Source: Strigamia acuminata
Taxonomy: Eukaryota > Arthropoda > Chilopoda > Geophilomorpha > Linotaeniidae
Length of the DNA: 64,000 nt
NCBI GenBank assembly: GCA_949358305.1
Contig: OX442318.1
Coordinates: forward strand, 15,234,517-15,298,516
Direction of reading: 5' to 3'
Part shown: one piece after another, positions 49,001 through 58,148 of the stretch
How the letters are laid out: each line of letters opens with the position of its first letter
How positions within the stretch are numbered: the first letter of the stretch is position 1
The notes under the pieces: generated by a model
Databases searched by the model: none
What the model saw: the letters and a program-made list of their open reading frames with translations, nothing else
What the model was told of the DNA's origin: nothing
Position numbers and translations under genes: made by a program

Positions 49001-50878
49001 GATGGGGAACCTGAAATTCCTCCTGGGATTCAAACACGGCGTGGATCACGATCAAGGAAAAAGCAAGGGAACGTGATGTTACATCCGGAACTACTGCCGT
49101 TAAACATGGCGGAATGGGAACGACGCGCATCCGTCCGCAAAGACGGAGCGACGGCGGGACAAATAGATGTTGTTTACATCACGCCCTTAAAGGATAAGAT
49201 AAGAAGTCGAGTTGATATCGCACGGTGGTGCGATGAAGAAGGGTACGCATATGATGCGACCTTATTTGACTTTAAGACATTAGAGGGGGACGGTGAACCG
49301 TTAGGGTTTGCAGGTTTCTGTGCCGTCGAGCCGGAAACCTACGAAGAAGCCATGTACCACGTCAAGCGTCCTGATTGGATAAAAGCCATGAGAGAGGAAA
49401 TTGATGTGTTCGATGAAAGAACGGTTTACAAGGAAGTTGACAAAACAACTTTAGACGAGGGTACGACTCTCTTGGGATCGAAATGGATATACAAAATGAA
49501 GCGCGACCACACGGGTGTTATCCAACGCTACCGAGCCCGACTCGTCGCACAGGGCTTTAAGCAAAAGCCCGGAGTTGACTTTACGGAGGTGTTCTCCCCC
49601 GTCGTCAACTTCGTGCTAGTGATAGTGTTCTTTTGCACTTTGGTGATACTCAAGGGATGGCGGGATTTACACCTAGATATCAAGGCCGCGTACCTTTACG
49701 GGGACCTCGATACGGTACAGTACATGGAGATCCCCAAGGGATATCGTACCGCCCATAATAAGCATAAATGCTGGATGCTTTTAAAAGCACTTTATGGATT
49801 ACACCAGTCCGGTCGTATGTGGTACCAGGTCCTCCACATACGACTACTTGAATTGGGCTTTCAACCGTTGTTGGGTTTAAACTGTGTCTATGCCCTAGAC
49901 AACGATGCAATAGTCATCTTTTACGTGGACGATATCGTGTTGTTTTCCAAGGATGACTATGTGGAACAATGCGTCTTGAAGTGGTTACGGGAATCGTTTG
50001 AAGTAGTGAGTCTGGGGCCCGTAACTTTACTTTTAGGAATTGAGTTTGATAGGTCCGGGGGCATGATTAAAATCCACCAACGGAAATATATTGAAAAGCT
50101 TTGTAAAGCGTACGGGATTGACTCGTGCCATCGAGTAAAGGTTCCAGTAACCCCGGGAACCATGATTCAGGGTGTAAGAACCGGGGAAAAAGCCGACACC
50201 TCATTCCCGTACAGATCTCTGGTCGGAAGTCTGTTGTTCATCGCCAGCCGAACCAGACCCGACATACTGTTTTCAGTAATAGTGCTTTCCCAGTATAATG
50301 AGACGCATTCGACGCGCCATGTCAATATGTTACTGCAGGTCCTGCGATATTTGGCCACCACGTCGAATTATTCGATTAACTTATCGAACTGTAAAAATGA
50401 GAATTTGACAGTTTACACCGACGCGTCGTTTGCCCTAGATCAAGACAGACGACGAAGCTTTGGGGGACATATTGTCTATATGGGTGGCATTCCCATCTCG
50501 TGGAATTGCCACAAACAATCGATGACCTCCCTGTCGATCATGGAGAGCGAATTTCTCGCCGTGGTCGATGGGGTGAAAGAAGTTATTTGGCTCGAGCGCC
50601 TTTACGACGCGAAGATAATGTTTTGTCTCGAGCGAAATACGCCCTGTGTTTTTGCGGATAGCCAGCCGGCTATCCAATACTGTAAGAATAGGATCGAGAA
50701 CAGGGCAAATAAACATATAGACGTGAAGCTCCATTTCGTTAGAGATTGGTTTGAGAAAGGAACGTTTTTGATCGAGCATGTTTCCGGCGAATTAAATGTC
50801 GCGGATATTCTGACGAAATGGTTAGCTAAATCCAGATTGAACGCGCTATGCGAATACATCTTTGTAATTGACAAATAG
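46031..50878 (+). CDS. gag-pol: Copia 5 Gag-Pol polyprotein (about 1615 aa), intact
   Basis: ATG at 46031 is preferred (CCCGAAATGG) although the frame is open to 45989. Gag begins with L-D-G-T-N-Y-P-T-W, a copia gag signature, and has a C-C-H-C knuckle (C-F-T-C-G-G-T-G-H-F, near 46737). Protease has V-D-T-G-A-T-D-H (near 47010). Integrase has W-H-S-R-L-G-H-L, H-H-C-C, and D-D-E residues (H-L-D-V-W-G, T-D-N-G-G-E, A-E-R-A-N-R). An acidic and Pro-rich linker leads to an MBD-like segment at about residues 1025-1077 (W-E-R-R, I-D-V-V-Y-I-T-P, K-I-R-S-R). RT has Y-V-D-D near 49922; RNase H has T-D-A-S-F near 50419. No internal stop. Confidence 0.95.
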   Translation: MASYDRHDDYKDVKKLDGTNYPTWSVQVQLLLQSYGVWGHVTGKPKEPPAGSPFRETRDFEKGEERARSTICLACGEAQQVVAVAQATAKEVWEALKAAYQPTTRARKARLRREFLDMRLHENEEMFVFTARVDRKVVQLADVKIQISDEFHAFQYLDLLPPQYEPVKQTVYHWGDTEFTAAAVKERLVGEYNRLHVTTDEFGVPSKAPLENTGAFFNQGGRQRGRGGNAPGGPRICFTCGGTGHFARECPTPPKQQFQAKGNQTGQFRGNPRGKGRGRGQQKATVTQADIFSDSPVSYYSAAIWLQQQPPVPASHVSHANYDSQWYVDTGATDHFSFNKDWFSDFKPLTGHVQQGEGKSRIEGIGNVTLTSIYGTRTRAITLHNVFYAPNFRKNLISLGRTDEAGATTMIKNGKMVIYNDKIDDPSITAERTSDRMYKVNCRISPVNTAALPAQQAATVSSSPLIKGDEVVNSILTYPSFKDALTQNSSESGKPAPAIKGQASVANNAPANVTTNAQANVSNKIKAKTANASKEASSIVQNNADKAENGNNSTNGVKTFDKKDKAQTMDIWHSRLGHLNAKGIAGLEKSTDVFGLKLSNKELSTCDFCARAKSTRASFPPIIGITTKSILEIVHLDVWGPAPVQTLGGAYYYLILIDDFSRFMWIIIMKRKSDVLGHFKRWLLEVERTTSKKVKAIKTDNGGEFISRQWDDYVATIGLKCMRTNAYSPEMNSVAERANRTILNGTRALLFENKFPATLWAELAVSVVYLKNRFPHTGIGGKTPYSVFYNKKLSLRHVKCIGSLTYVHIPSQTRGGKLQDRAWAGALIGYAASTRGYRIWDPNKNQVFLSKHVKIFENNFWFELGTVTSPELENDFDTSSSDSFNGSFSDDDSVVGDPIPAEIPEPPPAIQEVPQPAPQQKVKPALPTTPKPTLRPELRPVAKQAAQQPPLMPVEGNPILGDGDTGDEPVEEIGGAKGDDGNYFNIYPDNDGEPEIPPGIQTRRGSRSRKKQGNVMLHPELLPLNMAEWERRASVRKDGATAGQIDVVYITPLKDKIRSRVDIARWCDEEGYAYDATLFDFKTLEGDGEPLGFAGFCAVEPETYEEAMYHVKRPDWIKAMREEIDVFDERTVYKEVDKTTLDEGTTLLGSKWIYKMKRDHTGVIQRYRARLVAQGFKQKPGVDFTEVFSPVVNFVLVIVFFCTLVILKGWRDLHLDIKAAYLYGDLDTVQYMEIPKGYRTAHNKHKCWMLLKALYGLHQSGRMWYQVLHIRLLELGFQPLLGLNCVYALDNDAIVIFYVDDIVLFSKDDYVEQCVLKWLRESFEVVSLGPVTLLLGIEFDRSGGMIKIHQRKYIEKLCKAYGIDSCHRVKVPVTPGTMIQGVRTGEKADTSFPYRSLVGSLLFIASRTRPDILFSVIVLSQYNETHSTRHVNMLLQVLRYLATTSNYSINLSNCKNENLTVYTDASFALDQDRRRSFGGHIVYMGGIPISWNCHKQSMTSLSIMESEFLAVVDGVKEVIWLERLYDAKIMFCLERNTPCVFADSQPAIQYCKNRIENRANKHIDVKLHFVRDWFEKGTFLIEHVSGELNVADILTKWLAKSRLNALCEYIFVIDK

Positions 50879-50884
50879 CTAAAC

Positions 50885-50893
50885 GAAGGGGGA
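50885..50893 (+). other. Copia 5 polypurine tract
   Basis: GAAGGGGGA two bases before the 3' LTR and directly after the ORF stop. Confidence 0.85.
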
Positions 50894-50895
50894 TT

Positions 50896-51360
50896 TGTTA
50901 GGTTGACGTTTTCCTGTTTGTCCTCGCATCCGCGTAGATTATCAGATTGCATATTGTGGATAAATGCAATCAGTGTGTTGCCATGTTGATGTCCCATATC
51001 GCAGTCGGTTGATTCTGTTTTTTAATCCCAATGCTGGTTTTGTACCGCAACCGACTCCTATTACGTGACAACACACACAACCTGTCATCTGCTCAAATGA
51101 GCACTTATTGTTTATGTTGTTCTGTTTGTTTTATCCATTAGTTTTGTCTTTCTGTAAAGAACAAGTCAGTGTATTGAAACAATGATTTGTTCTATGATTT
51201 CATTGTGTTTGAGATCGAGGACGATTAGCCTCGAACCAGGTTTTATGTTACACACCTACTTTTGTAATAAAAGATGGCGGACGCGTGTCCGATTTATCCG
51301 CCCAGCCAAAATGATGTTTCCGAGTTATTTCGACAGCGCACAGGCCATTGCAACTCTTCA
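50896..51360 (+). repeat. Copia 5 3' LTR (465 bp)
   Basis: Identical by eye to 44451-44915; AAGATGGCGG at 51271-51280. Followed by the GTATC duplication. Confidence 0.93.
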
Positions 51361-51365
51361 GTATC
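51361..51365. repeat. Target duplication GTATC, right copy (copia 5)
   Basis: Partner of 44446-44450. Confidence 0.92.
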
Positions 51366-53378
51366 TGGTGGTTTGGGAACTTCCACGTAAACTTCTCTTT
51401 CCGAGAATGTTTCCAATTCTTCATTTATGGCTTCACGCCATTTTGGTGCATCCGTGAACTTAGGAATTTCTGCGTAAGAGGCTGGCTCTGTTCGACACAG
51501 ATGTGCAGCATGACGGACGCCCGGAATGATGGGTAAAGTGTATTCAATGTTGCGGAAATTAAAAAGTTCTGGCTCATAATCAACGTTATTGAGCATGCAA
51601 TACTCTTCAACATCTCTCGGGGATCTGAGACGAACGCCCGGGATTGGAAAGTAGTAAACGTCTGTCGCTATCGATCCAGGCTTCTGATCCTTCCTCAGAT
51701 GTTCCTCACGTCTCCAATTACTGCACTCAGAATTTCCGCCTATGAGTCGCCACATGTATGCGGTATGGTGTGCCATCGCAGGTAGAACTTCAGTTCCCGT
51801 TACAGGAGCCATTATGGGAGCCGGAGACATTGGAGTTGTGTCCAATACTGATACAGTATGGTCCCCTGAATCAGCTCCACGTTCTTTGCGGCGATACGTG
51901 ATGAATCGTGCTGTTGGATCAAGTGGAGATTGAACTGATTCATGAACTGACGGTTCAGACTGATGATGTGACCGGTCAGGAGAAGGTGGTGGTGATTGAC
52001 GATATGACCGAGCAGGTGAAGGTGGTGGAGTTTGACATGGCGATTGTTCAGGTGATGTACCAGTAAACTCAGATGTTCCCGGGTAGAGTGAGAGTTCATC
52101 TATTTTCTCAATATCAGCGTCTGTATCGTCCTCTTCTGGTGGAATCCATAGAACAGGATACGATTGGGATTGTCTCAAACTTGCTGAACTCGGTAGTTCC
52201 AATGCACATGCATCTAACAATAGCTGCTCCGGTGTCGTCGGAGGCGGCAAGTAGATAAGAGGTGTATGCATTGACGCAGATGTTGATGTCTGGTTGCCAT
52301 TATCATTGTCATCATCGTTATCGCTGTTGTCAGAGCGATCAGAGTCAGATCCTCTTGGCCAACGATGATAACGGACATTGTCATCAAAAGAAACTGATTG
52401 TCGACCATTGTCATTTTCAAAGAAAGTTTCATCATTTCGTTGTGATGACCCGCGCAATGACTTCCGGTAGGATTGATACTCGTCGATTTTGACATGGACA
52501 GATTCGTAGACACGATCTTCTGCTGGGTTCCAAACTCTGTAACCACGTGTACCTGTGGCGTAGCCCACCAGGTACCCTTCCCAAGCACGGGGTTCAAGTT
52601 TCTTTCGGCCTGGCGCCGTGTAGTGCACCCAGCACTTGGATCCTACTTTGCGCAGGTGACGTAGAGATAAGGCTCTTTTTCGCCAAAGAATATATGGAAT
52701 TTGGTTCTTTAGCCGCGAGTGTGGACTGCGATTTTTGATGTATGCAAATGTCACTGCAAGCTCAGCCCAAAGAACACCTGGAAGTTTCGTCTCAGAAATA
52801 ATCGCGCGGACATTGTCGGCCATTGTCCGGTTAATTCTTTCCGTCGTCCCATTCATTTGTGGCGATGCGGGGTTTGTTCGTTGTCCCTGAATGCCCTTTT
52901 CCTTGAGATAATTTAAGAATTCGTTGGACATGAACTCTCCGCCCCTGTCAGATCTGATTGCCTTGATGCGCGTGTTCTGAATTCGCTCCACTCTGGCAAC
53001 AAAGTCTTTGAAAGCTTCAAATGTTTGTGATTTCTGTGCCAAAGGAATAATCCAAGTATAGCGTGTTGCATCGTCTATTATGGTGAATACATAATCTGAA
53101 CCTCCTAATGAAGTGACAGGAGCTGGACCCCACAAATCCATATGTAAGAGATCCAAAGGCTGTGATGAGGAGGGATGAGGATCCGGCTTATGGGAAGCTC
53201 TTGTAGACTTTGCAATCCGGCAATCGTTGCATGACAACTCCTGGCGTACCTCCGCCAGTTCCATGCCGTAAACTTGCTCATTTCCCGCTAACAATCTCAT
53301 CGCTTTGGTGTGAAGATGGCCTAGTCGGCTGTGCCACAACCCAGTAGCATCCTTAACCGTGGTTGGATTAGCAATCAC
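51361..53378 (-). CDS. pol: Copia 4 polyprotein, integrase and MBD-like part
   Basis: Integrase with W-H-S-R-L-G-H-L (near 53335), H-H-C-C finger, D-D-E residues (H-M-D-L-W-G, S-D-R-G-G-E, T-E-R-I-N-R, where the usual A-E-R is T-E-R), an acidic Ser/Asp-rich and Pro-rich linker, and the MBD-like segment (about 51560-51760; D-V-Y-Y-F-P, R-L-R-S). It ends at P-P-D-T where copia 5 inserted; the residues left of 51361 are copia 5 LTR. The frame differs from the protease part by one position (join near 53380-53390), a frameshift lesion. Confidence 0.87.
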
Positions 53379-54090
53379 CTTGTTTTGACTGAGAAGGCTT
53401 GCTGGGAGGAGAGGAAGGAGGTAATGATTGCAACATGTCGGTATATGACTGGGAAGTTGGATTGGCTTGGACAGGTACAGGGATAGGCAATTGTGCAGGA
53501 TTGACAGGAGATTGACTCGGGATCTGCTGGACTGGAATTTGCTTCACAGGTTCAATAGTAGGCACGGTTATACGAAAGTCTGTAATTTCCCGTTGCTTTG
53601 ATTTTCCTTTCTTTGTTTTTGGCACGTTGTCAAAATCCACTTCTGTCGTGATCAATGTCTGCACAGGTGTATTTGGAGGTTGTGTAACCACCGGAACAGT
53701 AGTTGGAATATGTGTTGTACACAAACCGTCTAAATAATACAATCCGCCACGTTCTCTTGCACGAATGATAGGTGAGCGAAAATCGGAATGATAAACATTC
53801 ACTTGTCCATTGAAAAAGTGCACATGGTGATTGGTCTTGTCAATTTTTGACACCGAAATTAAATTGGCTTCAAAATTCGGCGCAAAAAGAACATTCTTCA
53901 AATTTATTGTGCAGTCTGCATCGTCGACCGATGTGAGCAATTGGACAGTTCCCCTTCCTGTGACCGTTGATTTCCCCTGGCCTAGTGCAATGTCAAACGG
54001 TACAATGTTGGTGAAGTCAGTGAACCAGGCACGCACGTGAGTAACGTGGTCTGTGGCGCCGCAATCCACGATCCACTCGTTGGATTGCAT
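53368..54090 (-). pseudogene. pol: Copia 4 polyprotein, protease part
   Basis: Same frame as gag (54154-55017), separated by the TAG at 54151-54153. The frame is in fact open from just after that stop. Protease has V-D-C-G-A-T-D-H near 54055, with Cys after the catalytic Asp as in copia 2 and 3. The frame ends at 53368 after a frameshift; integrase continues in the next frame. Confidence 0.82.
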
Positions 54091-54150
54091 AAAATGTACT
54101 ATCGGGCGCTCGACAATCTGGGGTGCACTGCAGAAGAAGGTCCCCTCTCG

Positions 54151-55017
54151 CTACGGACGCGAGCTCCCACGAGGACGATTATCTTCGACCTTTACTGCGG
54201 CGTTCTTGTTTCGCCTGCGGCTCTGGCTCCGTGATGAGCGTTGAAATGTGGCCGTTGGTTCACGTCGCGGTTGGGGGCATCTGTTTGCATAGTGGCCCAT
54301 CTGGTCACAGTTAAAACATTTGATCGTTGACAAATCACGTTGACCACGAGATTGATTACGTTGGCGAAATTGTCCCTTTGTCCCTTTCAAAGTATGCGCT
54401 GATGGCGTAGTGCCACTTAATCCCATTGCTTTTAGTCGCATCTGTTCGGATAATAATTGTTCGGCGACTTTCATTGGTGTGAAGTCCGCATCTGGCCAAT
54501 GATAAACAGCAAATGTGGCCTGTGCGTATTCTGGCGGTAAACCTTTTAGATATTGAAAGGCGTGGTGAACTGAAGAAACATCCTCGTTAACGTCCTTCAA
54601 TTGTTGAACAAATTGGTCCACACGACCGATAAAGTCTGGCATGTCCTCGTTAGGTTTGAGCTGTAAGCTCAAAAACTCCCATCTCATAGCAGCTTGACGT
54701 GCTCTCGAACTGGGTGCATATATACCGGCCAATTTATCCCAAGCTTGTTTGGGTGTGTCACATGTGTCCAATGCTGAGCGTTTGGCTTCGCTCACATGCA
54801 GATAAATGTGGCCAAGCGCTTTATCTTTTCTGGTCATGTAGCGCTCTTTTTCCTTTTCGGTGAGAGTTGCCAAATGTTCGACTTCCTTTTCTTCGGTCAC
54901 GTGTCTCCACAGACCCTCGGACTTTAGTAGCATGCACATTGATCTGCGCCACGTCTCGTAGTTCCCAACGCTGAGTATGGGAACCGTTCCGCCCGATAAT
55001 TCCGACGCTTTCTTCAT
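54151..55017 (-). pseudogene. gag: Copia 4 gag with in-frame TAG at its end
   Basis: ATG at 55017 by alignment with copia 2 and 3 (M-K-K; the frame is open to 55053). Copia gag N-terminus (S-V-G-N-Y-E-T-W, E-G-L-W-R-H-V), then a C-C-H-C knuckle (C-F-N-C-D-Q-M-G-H-Y, near 54310) and an Arg/Ser-rich stretch. TAG (54151-54153) interrupts exactly between nucleocapsid and protease; homologous positions in copia 2 and 3 are sense codons. It could be a mutation or, less likely, a readthrough stop separating Gag from Pol. Confidence 0.82.
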
Positions 55018-55053
55018 GATGACGTCGAAAACTGGACACGTCGCGAAGAACAC

Positions 55054-55915
55054 ACTGACTTAAGGAATGGTACGTGAAGCACTGTTGAATGGCACTGCAC
55101 AAACGACGCACTCGGTTTCGGAGCACTTTCACAATCACTTTCGAGGCGGAAACCTTCAAATTGGGAGCCAATTCTAAGATCGGCTGACAACCTGTAACAA
55201 GTGTCCCCCTAGTGCCCTTTGTGACCACCTGGGGTCGCGGAAACACTAGGTGAGGCAGGGCTCAGCCTTGTTACAGAATACAATGGTGCTTGCTCGGACT
55301 CGAGCGTAGGGCACCAAGGATTCTAATAAACCCACTCCAAAATCCCCCTTAAATGCTAACAATGATATATGCGACAAGAAGGAGAAATAGGTGAATCTCT
55401 TGCGGTTGCAAGCTCGTGCAAATGAAGGCACGAGACAGCTTTCTCGAAAAGCTGCTAGAAAACGCAATCCGAATTCGAAATTCGGATTCTTCTCGAAAAA
55501 TTCGAGGCTTTTCTGAAAAATCTTGAAAAGATCGACGCTAACGACCGTTCTCCGGGGAACTAAGCCGCGAACAACGAGTGCTCGGTTCTCGTTGTAACTG
55601 CCGCTTCGTGCTAAGCAGTGTCGAAAATCCAGTTTGGTGAAAAATCTGAAAATAAATAAGATTTTGTCTCGAAATCTGCGAGACCCGCAAAATTCCGGAC
55701 AAAATTAAACGAATGGCGGTGAAATGGACAGCCCTGGCTATCCAAAACGTCGTGGTAACGTCGCTGACGTTCAAGAAACGAAACTGGCAAGGCGAGGATC
55801 GTCGTACCTGCAAATAAACAAGTTTCGGCGCACAAGTCGCGAATTTCGCGACGAATACGTCGAAAATTAACGAAAAGAATGTTATATTAGGCAGCAACCA
55901 CCCTCTGCTACCAAA
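55054..55915 (-). other. Copia 4 leader with primer-binding site
   Basis: Primer-binding site TGGTAGCAGAGGG in the element's sense (55901-55913), initiator tRNA-Met type, 2 nt from the LTR. The stem CCTAGTG/CACTAGG (55208-55214 with 55244-55250) corresponds to the covarying stems of copia 2 and 3; the upstream hairpin is degraded here. No ORF. Confidence 0.72.
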
Positions 55916-56426
55916 TGTAGCAGAGGAGTGCGCAATTATCGACCAAAGGCCGACTGGAAGCGTGAAAATGGGCGCAATATGGCGTCGTGCTACTCGCACG
56001 AACGACGGCGATACGTCGCAAATGGTTTCGACCAGTGCGCGCGACTTAAGGTCGCTTATATGCGCTCTAAATGACACAAAAAGTGTCTTAATACAACGAC
56101 AATTGTGTAAAAATATAAATTAGTTTAATTAAATGAAAATACTTTACATTTGAAGTGGAAATACAGTCTGAGCAGCACACGCCCGTGTGCTGCGCCATCT
56201 TGGATTAGTGAAAAGATACCAGTTTGGCACTCTGGTGCCAATAATTAACAATCATAATTAAGCAAAGAACAAATCATATCTTGCGATGGAAATAACGTAT
56301 GGAATCTTATACGGGACAATGTAAACAATAGATAAATATCACATTTGACATCTTAAAAAGGAAATATAAACATTGTTATGAAACAAACATTCGACAGCGA
56401 TTAACTAGGTGGTCCTTTGACCAACA
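55916..56426 (-). repeat. Copia 4 5' LTR (511 bp)
   Basis: Element sense begins TGTTGGTCAAAGGACC and ends CCTCTGCTACA. Perfect 9-bp hairpin 56172-56193 (GCAGCACAC, loop GCCC) followed by CGCCATCTT (56193-56201), AAGATGGCG in sense. Confidence 0.9.
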
Positions 56427-57533
56427 GGAGCGCACTCGGAAAGATGTTGTTTTGAAACTGTAGATTTAAATACATTAGGTTAGAAACCACTCCGTTGATT
56501 AAATAAATAGCTTTAGATGTAATTTACCGTGGATTAAAACCCGATAATTCGGCGTTGGGCAGAGGCGAAGCTTCGTTAGTCGCTAAGGAGCGTTGATCGG
56601 CTAGAACCGCCATTAGGAGAAAGGCGGTGCAACGAGCCTCGTTTTCGATTAAGATTTAATTGGATTCAGATTGAGATTTGTTCGACTTAAGTTTTTACTG
56701 TATGATTTTGATACGATTTCGAATTGATTAGTTGATTACTTTTTCGTTGTTTTGTGTTTCGGATAAGATTCAATCGTTTGGTCGGGTGTCACGTGATTTG
56801 GCGCATCGTGCATCTTTTCGGTCGAGTTCGGGTTTTTTAACTCGCCCGCGAATAGCATTGGGTTTAGTGCGGGAGATGGGAATTTAATTCCGTGCAATGC
56901 AAGGGATTTATTAAATGCGCACAACGAGTGTCGAGAATGCATTATTTGGGTTCTTTATTCGTATTAAGACAGTGACCATGTCCGGGATTCGAGAATTGCG
57001 ATTGATTAGATTAAGTTTCCGTTGACATTGATTAGGCGACGTCTCGTGGCGAAATGTAGCAGTTTTCGGGTTTTCGAGATTTCCATTCAATGTTCGCTGA
57101 GGTTTTATATTTTGAGGGTTTGCACCTTCTTTCAATTCATTTTCGCTGTATTAAATAATCATTAGGGTTTGGGTTATTTATATGCACGATTTTCGATATT
57201 AAAGACAAGTTTTTTGGTGTAATTTGAACTCTCAACGGCCGTTCTTGTTTTGTTGTACGGAGGCCGTTTTGAGACATTGGGTTTTTGATATATTGTTATC
57301 TATTTTATTAATAATGCTCTCGTGTTGACGTTTATTGTTATTAGAGACCGTGGCACGAGTTTACATATTGTAAAAACAGTTAAGATTTAATTATGTACGA
57401 ATAAACATCGTATTTTGTTAATTCTTCGGGAGTATATGATTTCCTCTGTAGGCGCGCGCGTTATTCGAATCGCCGCCATTAGCGATTCTTCATAATTTGA
57501 TCGAGATAACTTGAGAACTTCCTACCCTGAGTC

Positions 57534-58145
57534 ATGTTCATTGTGAAGGAACGGTATTCCGGTTTCCAAGGACCAAGGGATGAATTTGACGACGGATCTG
57601 TGAGGAAATATGATATGCGAAAACAAATCGCTCATTATTTCCGACCAAGTCAAATGGAAGAACGCGCCGTGCATCGCTGGGATCGTTTCAATGTTTATTA
57701 CAAAGCTACTAGTTTGCCAGTGGCTTTCGCCACAACGGTCAGCTGGCAACATAGGCTTTTTTGTGGTGCCGTGCAACACCAGGATCCCAAACGAGTCAAA
57801 AAGCGAAGTGCGAGGAAGCGAGTGAGAGAGGAACGGCATTTCGTTGAAGTGAGACAGCAACGTCGAGTAGAAGGCACGGTCGAAAATTCCGTTCGAGAGG
57901 AAGAAAAGCGTGAAGGGGTCAGACAACGCAGCAGACGAGTTAGCAAGATGGCAGCGACTATTTGGAAGCGTTACACAACGGCAAATGGTCGATTTTGTCA
58001 AGGTCGGCGTCGTCGGAAGATTCAAAAGGAGCGCAGCCGGAAATCGGTTCAAAACACGCTGAAGGAAAAAGGGTTCAACTCGAGCGGAGAATTGGAGAAC
58101 GACGCAAGGGATTCTGGAACCAACTGGATGAACACAACGCAATGA
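57534..58145 (+). CDS. Unrecognised ORF (203 codons), doubtful
   Basis: The ORF opens with ATG after an in-frame TGA at 57526-57528. The C-terminal half is very basic (K-K-R-S-A-R-K-R, R-R-R-R-K-I-Q-K) and the N-terminal half has some aromatic residues. I recognise no family. An ORF of the same extent is open on the opposite strand (57522-58148), which lowers confidence that either is translated; the composition alone may keep both open. It is the only long ORF in the 6.9 kb unit. Confidence 0.2.
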   Translation: MFIVKERYSGFQGPRDEFDDGSVRKYDMRKQIAHYFRPSQMEERAVHRWDRFNVYYKATSLPVAFATTVSWQHRLFCGAVQHQDPKRVKKRSARKRVREERHFVEVRQQRRVEGTVENSVREEEKREGVRQRSRRVSKMAATIWKRYTTANGRFCQGRRRRKIQKERSRKSVQNTLKEKGFNSSGELENDARDSGTNWMNTTQ

Positions 58146-58148
58146 CAC

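Larger units (their letters stand above)
44451..51360 (+). mobile_element. Copia 5: complete, apparently intact Ty1/copia retrotransposon of a second family
   Basis: Length 6910 bp. The 465-bp LTRs (44451-44915 and 50896-51360) look identical, the polyprotein is uninterrupted, and primer-binding site, polypurine tract and 5-bp duplication are present. It is only distantly related to copia 1-4 and is likely capable of transposition. Confidence 0.95.
42617..56426 (-). mobile_element. Copia 4: Ty1/copia retrotransposon, split by copia 5, 3' LTR cut by gypsy 3
   Basis: Minus strand. 5' LTR 55916-56426, leader, gag-pol in several frames (55017 down to 51361, then 44450 down to 43050), 3' non-coding region and the first 211 bp of the 3' LTR (42617-42827). 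Those 211 bp appear identical to 56216-56426, so the insertion is young although the ORF has a stop and a frameshift. It is inserted in the 6.9 kb repeat unit; the right target duplication would be GGAGC (56427-56431). Confidence 0.9.

Noticed and set aside
57522-58148. Minus-strand ORF of 208 codons opposite 57534-58145
   Set aside because: Mirror of the sense ORF with low-complexity hydrophobic content; no family recognised and no independent evidence.
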